DNA of 64,000 nt from Streptomyces cellulosae (GTDB lineage: Bacteria > Actinomycetota > Actinomycetes > Streptomycetales > Streptomycetaceae). Positions within the stretch are counted from its first letter, which is position 1; each line of letters starts with the position of its first letter. A program made the translations under genes and the position numbers. The stretch is taken from contig BNBH01000006.1 of the NCBI GenBank assembly GCA_014655195.1, positions 244,096 to 308,095 on the forward strand. Direction: 5' to 3'. This document shows, piece after piece, positions 58,286 through 64,000 of the stretch. Under the pieces are notes generated by a model. That model worked only from the letters and a program-made list of their open reading frames with translations, did not search any database and was not told the DNA's origin.

Positions 58286-58683
58286 CGATCACTCTCTTCA
58301 CTCTTCGAGACGGACAGGTCCGCCCGTGTTCCGTAGTTGGGGCACAGCTCGACGGCCTCACCGGTGGCTGCCAGCAGCTGCTCGGCCGAAGCCAGCAGGT
58401 CCAGCAGCTCCGGCCGCGCAAGCGAGTACACCGAGGCCCGGCCGACCGGCCGGGAGTCGACCAGGCCACAGTCACGCAGGCATGCCAGATGCGCCGAAAC
58501 CGTGGACTGCGCCAGCCCCACACACGCGACCAGATCGGTCACCCGCGCTTCGCCCTCCGCGAGGCGCCGCAGAATCGCCAGCCGCGCCGGATCGCCCAGC
58601 GAGCGGAACAACGCCACCGCGGCCGGCGGCGCGTCACAGGCACCGGCTCCCGCAGCGGACGCCTCCACACCATTCATCGTCAT
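58282..58683 (-). CDS. CmtR-like ArsR-family metal sensor
   Basis: A 133-residue winged-helix repressor. It carries the CmtR pattern: two cysteines in the recognition region (HLACLRDCGLV) and another near the C-terminus (VELCPNYG), the ligands used by CmtR for Cd and Pb. I take the ATG at 58683; a second ATG follows two codons later, with no clear ribosome site. The arms TATCATC in its upstream region match the palindrome at 42076. Confidence 0.8.
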   Translation of the reverse strand: MTMNGVEASAAGAGACDAPPAAVALFRSLGDPARLAILRRLAEGEARVTDLVACVGLAQSTVSAHLACLRDCGLVDSRPVGRASVYSLARPELLDLLASAEQLLAATGEAVELCPNYGTRADLSVSKSEESDR

Positions 58684-58712
58684 GGGGCGATGATAGCTGA
58701 TGCTGTGGATGA
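58684..58712. promoter_or_regulatory. Operator-like TATCATC arms before the CmtR-like gene
   Basis: On the minus strand TATCATC occurs twice, about 20 bp apart, immediately before the start codon. One copy extends to TATCATCG, matching the araC-side palindrome arm. Confidence 0.4.
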
Positions 58713-58745
58713 TATCCATGAGGCGGAGCGGGTAGGGGATAGGGC

Positions 58746-59200
58746 GTGCAGCGGATCACGACGACCGTGAGTGGTCGGCCGACGGCGGCCTGGAACCTCC
58801 CTGGCCGGAAACCGTCGGTGGTGTGCGTCCACGGCGCGGGAGTCTCCAGCCGGGAGTTCCGGCCGTTCATTCAGGCCCTCGGCCCTCGCCGCGGCGCGTG
58901 GATCGTCACCCTTCCCGGGCTCGGAGCCAATGGCGGACCCCCGTGCCCCCTGGACCTGCATGCGCTGGCCGACGCGCCCGCCGAGCGGCTGGCCACCGTC
59001 GATCTGGACCAAGTGGTGCTCCTCGGCGGGCCGTATCGTCTGCCAGGTGGCCGTCGATACGGCCGTCCGGCATCCGGGCCGCATCGACGGACTGGTGCTC
59101 GCGGGACCCACCGTCGACCCTGCCGCCCGTGGCTTCGTCCGCCAGTTGCTGCGCTGGATGCGTAACTCCCCCCAATTACCGTCTCCGTCGCCCCGCAACG
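58746..59200 (+). pseudogene. Frameshifted alpha/beta hydrolase
   Basis: The first frame reads VCVHGAGVSSREFRPFIQALG and LPGLGANG, a hydrolase oxyanion segment. At about 59035 the frame shifts: the expected G-x-S-x-G nucleophile elbow is replaced by VLLGGPYRLPGG. The other frame continues QVAVDTAVRHPGRIDGLVLAGPTVDP. Both the frame and the nucleophile serine are lost, so the gene is broken. Confidence 0.65.
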
Positions 59201-59694
59201 GGGTTACCGGCCTTCGGAGTTGGCATGACTACCTCCTCTTGTCGGGGCCGATCCGTGGAGTGCCAGCTCATCGTGGGCGGGAGGGCTCCCGGTCCGGGTT
59301 GGGCGAGCGGCGGCGCGACGATGCCAGCCGAACCGGCTCGGGCGGAGCGTGCGGACTGTCCGAAGCACTCGTGCAGGGCGGCGCCGTTCTCAGCCCACCT
59401 CCTAGCCGCTCCCGGTCGCGCCGGTGGGCGCCGCGCCGGCGGGCACCATCCTGGCGTCGCGGGTGAAGGCCCTGTTGGGGGCGACGATGGTCGGTTGCCG
59501 ATACCCGGTAGGGCCGATCAGGGCCCAGACTCACCCGATGCGGTGACGTGTCGCAACCGAGAGACCCAGGCACCGCTGTCCACTCCGCAGTGGGGACTGC
59601 CCTGCGTTCCCGGATTTCGGCCGCCTCTGGCATGTGTGAGAGCCTTTACTCACCAGAACCTTATGTGCTCGATCGATTACCCTTTGTGTTCGTG
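59201..59694. other. Spacer with decayed hydrolase tail
   Basis: About 490 bp with no clear gene. Possible remains of the hydrolase C-terminus run to about 59380. No terminator stem was identified. Confidence 0.35.
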
Positions 59695-60117
59695 ATGGGT
59701 GATTCGGTCTCCTCGGGTGGCCGCTCCGTGTCGATGACCGGGGCGGCGCTGCTTGTGCTGCTGGCCGTACTCGTCCACGTCCTCGCCTGCGCACACGGCC
59801 CCACGCCGACGGCGGACGCACGGACGGACACCTTTCTGACGATCTCCAGCGCCGGCCCGCAGCCCCCTGTGGCGAACAGCACGGCCGAGCAGACTGCGCC
59901 CGCACACGACAACGGGACACGCTGCTCAGGTCTGGACGAGCCGACGGTCCAGGCGCCGCGCGCTCTGACCGTAGAGACGGTGCACGAGACCCTGGTCGTC
60001 GCGCCCGTCGGCGCCCAGTTGGCTCCCCGCGCGGGGCCTCTCCAGGTCTCGCGCTCTTGCCTCCACCTGCCCTCCGGCGGACAGTTGAGGGCTCGTCTCG
60101 GCGTGTGGCGGACCTGA
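59695..60117 (+). CDS. Small membrane-anchored secreted protein
   Basis: A 140-residue protein with an N-terminal helix SMTGAALLVLLAVLVHVLACAHG, then a Pro/Thr/Ala-rich exported region. The ATG at 59695 (or GTG at 59692) has no ribosome site, so it may be leaderless. I do not recognise the family. It lies upstream of the cysteine-synthase-like gene, in the same direction. Confidence 0.45.
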   Translation: MGDSVSSGGRSVSMTGAALLVLLAVLVHVLACAHGPTPTADARTDTFLTISSAGPQPPVANSTAEQTAPAHDNGTRCSGLDEPTVQAPRALTVETVHETLVVAPVGAQLAPRAGPLQVSRSCLHLPSGGQLRARLGVWRT

Positions 60118-60258
60118 TCGGCCCAAGAGTCGCACCGGCCACCGCGAGCGGCCAAGCCTGGCGCACCGCGCTCCGTGCGACCGATCAGCGTCCTCCTCTT
60201 TCCCCCACACGTACGACCGGCAGCCGCACCACGGCGTCGGCCGCAGGAGAAGCACGCC

Positions 60259-61410
60259 ATGAACCACATCACCCGCACCCCCGTCCCCCTCTCACCGGCC
60301 CAGCTACTGTCCGACACCAGGCGACCCCAGCACACCCCCGCCGGACTTGTCGGCGACACCCCCCTGCTGTGGATCGGAGAGCCCTTCACCGCCGCCGGAC
60401 GTGGCTTCTGGACCAAGCTCGAAGGCCACAATCCCGGCGGCATCAAGGACCGCACCGCCCTGCACATGGTGCGCGCCGCCCGCGAACGCGGCCAGCTGCT
60501 GCCCGGTGCGCGGATCGTCGAGTCCACCTCCGGCACCCTCGGCCTCGGCCTGGCCCTCGCCGGTGCCGCCTACGGCCACCCGGTCACGGTCGTCACCGAC
60601 CCCGGCATGGAACCGCTGATGACCGGCCTGCTCACCGCCTACGGAGCGGCGGTCGAGCTCGTCGACACCCCGCACCCCACCGGGGGCTGGCAGGAGGCCC
60701 GCCGCCACCGCGTCGAGGAACTCCTCGCCATCCATTCCGATGCCTGGTGCCCCGACCAGTACAACAACCCCGACAACGTTGCTGCCTACGCCCCGCTCGC
60801 CCACGAACTCGTCGCCCAGCTCGGCCGCATCGACACCCTCGTCGTCTCCGTCGGCACCGGCGGCCACTCCGCGGGCATCGCCTCCGTCCTGCGCACCTAC
60901 TTCCCCGAGCTGCGGGTCGTCGGCGTCGACACCACCGGCTCCACGATCTTCGGCCAGCCCGCCGGGCCCCGCCTGATGCGCGGGCTGGGCAGCAGCATCT
61001 ACCCCCGCAACGTCGCCTATGACCTCTTCGACGAGGTCCACTGGGTCGCCGCACCCGAAGCCGTCTGGGCGGCCCGCACCCTGGCCCGCCACCACTACGC
61101 CACCGGCGGCTGGAGCGTCGGCGCCGTCGCCCTCGTCGCCCGCTGGGCCGCCCGCACACTCCCAGCCGAACACCGGATCGTCACCGTCTTCCCCGACGGC
61201 CCGCAACGCTACGTCGGCACCGTCTTCGACGACTCCTACTGCCGCACCCACGGCCTCCTCGGCCACCTGCCCGCCGACGACCCCGACGAGATCGACCACC
61301 CGAGCGAGAAGATCGTCTCGCGCTGGACCCGCTGCACCCGCATCATCGACCCCCTCACCAACACCGCCACTGGTGTGCAGCAGCTCACGATCGCGGGGGT
61401 CGCCCGATGA
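60259..61410 (+). CDS. Cysteine-synthase-like PLP enzyme
   Basis: A 383-residue fold-type II PLP enzyme. The PLP lysine is in [13 protein letters not shown], with the phosphate-binding [10 protein letters not shown] and the substrate loop [13 protein letters not shown]. The C-terminal 80 residues are longer than in CysK. Family members make cysteine or related beta-substituted amino acids. The ATG at 60259 has GGAG upstream, and its 3' end overlaps the MFS start by 4 bp. Confidence 0.8.
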   Translation: MNHITRTPVPLSPAQLLSDTRRPQHTPAGLVGDTPLLWIGEPFTAAGRGFWTKLEGHNPGGIKDRTALHMVRAARERGQLLPGARIVESTSGTLGLGLALAGAAYGHPVTVVTDPGMEPLMTGLLTAYGAAVELVDTPHPTGGWQEARRHRVEELLAIHSDAWCPDQYNNPDNVAAYAPLAHELVAQLGRIDTLVVSVGTGGHSAGIASVLRTYFPELRVVGVDTTGSTIFGQPAGPRLMRGLGSSIYPRNVAYDLFDEVHWVAAPEAVWAARTLARHHYATGGWSVGAVALVARWAARTLPAEHRIVTVFPDGPQRYVGTVFDDSYCRTHGLLGHLPADDPDEIDHPSEKIVSRWTRCTRIIDPLTNTATGVQQLTIAGVAR

Positions 61411-62663
61411 AGCACCTGTGGCAGCAGACCCGTTCCTTCCCGCCCGCCGTACGGCTGTTGATGGCCAACCAGTTCGCCATCAACCTCGCCTTCTACATGC
61501 TCATGCCCTACCTTGCCGCCCACCTCTCCGGCGAACTCGGCCTCGCCGCCTGGGCCGTCGGCCTCGTCCTGGGCGTACGCAACTTCTCCCAGCAGGGCAT
61601 GTTCCTCATCGGCGGCACCCTCGCCGACCGCTTCGGCTACAAGGCGCCCATCTTGGCGGGCTGCCTCCTGCGCACCGCCGGCTTCGGGCTGCTGGGCTGG
61701 GTGGACAGTCTGCCCGCCCTGATCGCCGCTTCCGCCGCCACCGGCTTCGCGGGCGCCCTGTTCAACCCGGCCGTCCGCGCCTACCTGGCCGCCGAGGCGG
61801 GCGAGCGGCGCGTGGACGCGTTCGCCACGTTCAACGTCTACTACCAGGCCGGCATGCTGCTGGGCCCGCTCGTCGGACTCGCCCTGCTGGCCGCCGACTT
61901 CCGTCTCGTGTGCACGGTCGCCGCCGCCATTTTCGCCGCGCTCACCCTGCTGCAGTGGCGCGCCCTGCCCGCCCGCCGAGGTGCCACGGTGGACACCGGC
62001 TCCGTACCCGACGGTGTACTGGCGCAGTGGCGCACGGTGGTGGCCAACCGGCCCTTCCTGCTCTTCGCCACCGCGATGATCGGCTCGTACGTCCTGACGT
62101 TCCAGGTCTACCTCGCCCTCCCGCTGGCCGCGGGCGACGCCCTGGGCTCGCGCGGAACCATGGCCACCAGCGGACTCTTCGTCGTCTCGGCCACGGTCGC
62201 CGTCCTGGGACAACTCAGGCTCACCGGCTGGGCGAAGCGACGCTGGAGCCCCGCCGACGCGCTGGTGCGCGGGCTGGCCGCGATGGGGCTGGCCTTCCTC
62301 CCTCTGGCTCTCACCCCGCCCGGTGCGGCATCGGCCGTGCTCGTCTCCCTGGTCGCGGCGGTCGTCCTGCTCGCGGCCGGTAGCGCGGTGGTCTACCCCT
62401 TCGAAATGGACACGGTGGTCGCCCTGTCCGGTGACCGCCTCGTCGCCACGCACTACGGCTTCTACAACACCGTCTCCGGCCTGGGCATCACCGTCGGCAA
62501 CCTCGTCACCGGCGCCCTCTGGGACTTCGCCGAGCGGCACGACGCCCTGTGGCTGACCTGGTGCACCCTCACCATTACTGGCCTGGCGAGCGCGGCCTCG
62601 GTCGCCGCTCTCGCCCGCCGCGGACGGCTGGCCACACGGGAGCCACAGCTCGCCCCCGCCTGA
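61407..62663 (+). CDS. MFS transporter partnered with the PLP enzyme
   Basis: A 418-residue MFS protein with 12 helices and motif A ([18 protein letters not shown]). The ATG overlaps the stop of the cysteine-synthase-like gene, so the two are co-translated. It probably exports the enzyme's amino-acid product. This pairing is frequent in Streptomyces. Confidence 0.85.
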   Translation: MKHLWQQTRSFPPAVRLLMANQFAINLAFYMLMPYLAAHLSGELGLAAWAVGLVLGVRNFSQQGMFLIGGTLADRFGYKAPILAGCLLRTAGFGLLGWVDSLPALIAASAATGFAGALFNPAVRAYLAAEAGERRVDAFATFNVYYQAGMLLGPLVGLALLAADFRLVCTVAAAIFAALTLLQWRALPARRGATVDTGSVPDGVLAQWRTVVANRPFLLFATAMIGSYVLTFQVYLALPLAAGDALGSRGTMATSGLFVVSATVAVLGQLRLTGWAKRRWSPADALVRGLAAMGLAFLPLALTPPGAASAVLVSLVAAVVLLAAGSAVVYPFEMDTVVALSGDRLVATHYGFYNTVSGLGITVGNLVTGALWDFAERHDALWLTWCTLTITGLASAASVAALARRGRLATREPQLAPA

Positions 62664-62807
62664 TGGGAGCTGCCGGGTCGGCGCTGGCACCGTGTGCCAT
62701 GCACCGGACACGCCATCATTGCCGGAACGATGCCTGCCCTTTACCAATGGATGGTCGTCTGGGCCTCGTTGGCACCCGCCTTCCCGGCACCCCGAGGAGT
62801 CACTCGC

Positions 62808-64000
62808 ATGCACAGACCGTCCCGCCGCCACCTCACGGTCGCCACCGCCCTGGTCGCCGCCACCGCTGCCGCCGTGGCTGTCACGACCGCCGCAGGCGCG
62901 TCCGACAGCCAGCAGCAGGCCCAGAACGCCGTCAAGGGCGGGAAGGCGAAGAACGTCATCCTGCTGATCGGCGACGGCATGGGCGACTCGGAGATCACCC
63001 TCGCCCGCGATTACACCGTCGGCGCGGGCGGCCGTCTGAACATGGACAAGTTCCCGATGACCGGCGCCTACACGACGTACGCCGTGCACGCGGACGGCAC
63101 ACCGGACTACGTGACCGACTCCGCCGCCAGCGGCACCGGCTGGGCGACCGGCACCAAGACGGTCAACGGCCGCATCTCGAAGACGCCGGGCACCGACAAG
63201 TCCGTCCGCACGATCCTGGAGCTCGCCCAGAAGAACGGGTACGCGACCGGCAGCGTCACCACCTCCGAACTCACTGACGCCACCCCGGCTGTCCTCGCCT
63301 CGCACGTCTCGGACCGCTCCTGCCAGGGCCCGGCGGACATGGCCAAGTGCCCCGCCGACACCATCGCGGCCGGCGGACCCGGCTCCATCGCCGAGCAGTC
63401 CGTCAACCACAAGGTCGACGTCCTCCTCGGCGGCGGCAAGCAGCGGTTCGACCAGACGGTCACCGACGGCAAGTACAAGGGCGTCACGGTCACCCAGCAG
63501 GCCCAGAAGCTCGGCTACCAGGTCGTCACCGACTCCTCCGGCCTGAAGAGCGTCAAGGCGAACAAGCCGGTGCTCGGCCTGTTCGCCACCGGCAACGTGC
63601 CGGTGGAGTGGACGGGCAAGGCCGCGGCGGCCGGCGGCACGGACCCGCAGCGGTGCGTCACCTCCAACGCGAACCGCCCGGCCACCACGCCGAGCCTCGC
63701 CGACTCGGCGACCAAGGCGATCCAGCTCCTTGAGGCCAAGCAGAAGCAGCGGGGCAGCAAGCAGGGCTTCTTCCTGCAGATCGAGGGCGCCTCGATCGAC
63801 AAGCAGGACCACGCCGCCGACCCGTGCGGCCAGATCGGCGAGACCGCCGCGTTCGACCGCGCCGTGAAGGTCGCCCGCGCCTACGCCGCCAAGCACCCCG
63901 ACACCCTGGTCGTCACCACCGCCGACCACGGCCACACCAGCCAGATCGTCCCTCTGGAGGCCACCCCGCCCGGCCTCTCCTCCACCCTCGTCACCAACGA
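62808..64000 (+). CDS. Secreted alkaline phosphatase, 3' end off the window
   Basis: At least 397 residues. It has a signal peptide with the basic start RPSRRH, then the PhoA fold: metal ligand VILLIGDGMGDSE, phosphoserine DSAASGTGWATGTKT, and further ligands (FFLQIEGASIDKQDHAAD, VVTTADHGH). The ATG at 62808 has GAGGAG upstream. It should hydrolyse phosphate esters outside the cell. The gene is cut by the window end. Confidence 0.9.
   Translation, partial: MHRPSRRHLTVATALVAATAAAVAVTTAAGASDSQQQAQNAVKGGKAKNVILLIGDGMGDSEITLARDYTVGAGGRLNMDKFPMTGAYTTYAVHADGTPDYVTDSAASGTGWATGTKTVNGRISKTPGTDKSVRTILELAQKNGYATGSVTTSELTDATPAVLASHVSDRSCQGPADMAKCPADTIAAGGPGSIAEQSVNHKVDVLLGGGKQRFDQTVTDGKYKGVTVTQQAQKLGYQVVTDSSGLKSVKANKPVLGLFATGNVPVEWTGKAAAAGGTDPQRCVTSNANRPATTPSLADSATKAIQLLEAKQKQRGSKQGFFLQIEGASIDKQDHAADPCGQIGETAAFDRAVKVARAYAAKHPDTLVVTTADHGHTSQIVPLEATPPGLSSTLVTN

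Overview
The sequence is very GC-rich, uses GTG and TTG starts often, and encodes typical actinomycete families (WhiB, PadR, DUF6153, FxLD-type methyltransferase). It therefore looks like Streptomyces or a close relative. It carries several transposon, metal-resistance and decayed-gene blocks and no housekeeping core, so a plasmid or a chromosome-arm accessory region is likely. That placement is inference.

Layout. (1) 1-3606, minus strand: a plasmid/ICE-like set (DUF2637-like membrane protein running off the left edge, WhiB-like regulator, zinc-binding protein, winged-helix protein with iteron-like repeats inside its gene). (2) 4.4-8.1 kb, plus strand: an XRE regulator, ImmA/IrrE-like metallopeptidase, multi-pass membrane protein and amidase, the last three translationally coupled. 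(3) 8.1-12.35 kb and 30.58-38.6 kb, both minus strand: two halves of one cluster rich in NUDIX, HIT, kinase and methyltransferase genes. It includes a 774-residue methyltransferase-NUDIX-FxLD methyltransferase fusion. (4) 12.35-30.58 kb: an 18.2-kb Tn554-like element that has split a GFA-family gene of cluster (3). The 5' part of that gene lies at 30580-30828 and the 3' part at 11982-12350, and they rejoin in frame across a shared TGCT.

The element has three tyrosine-recombinase genes plus a small TnpC-like gene at one end. Its cargo is: a GFA protein; a methyltransferase and an amino-acid permease under an apparent PadR operator; a Met/His-rich lipoprotein with a DUF318 permease; a BlaI/M56 pair facing PAP2-UppP-DedA across a perfect 38-bp palindrome; and CrcB-DUF190-CrcB for fluoride export. 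A thioredoxin-reductase tail is left as debris.

(5) 38.9-42.0 kb: an AraC regulator and an MMPL exporter. (6) 42.1-43.0 kb: fused debris of lspA and a four-helix copper-binding protein. (7) 43.1-58.7 kb, minus strand: cytochrome c maturation (CcsB, ResB), Lnt, SCO1, a CadC-like regulator, CcdA, TlpA, VKOR and DsbA, then an arsenite-type exporter with MerR, a cation diffusion transporter, an MFS pump, and LspA-P-type ATPase-CmtR-like regulator. Together this looks like an island for metal efflux and for cell-surface thiol, haem and lipoprotein maintenance. (8) 58.7-64 kb, plus strand: a broken alpha/beta hydrolase, a small membrane protein, a cysteine-synthase-like enzyme with an MFS exporter, and an alkaline phosphatase cut by the right edge. 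No tRNA, rRNA or CRISPR array was seen.
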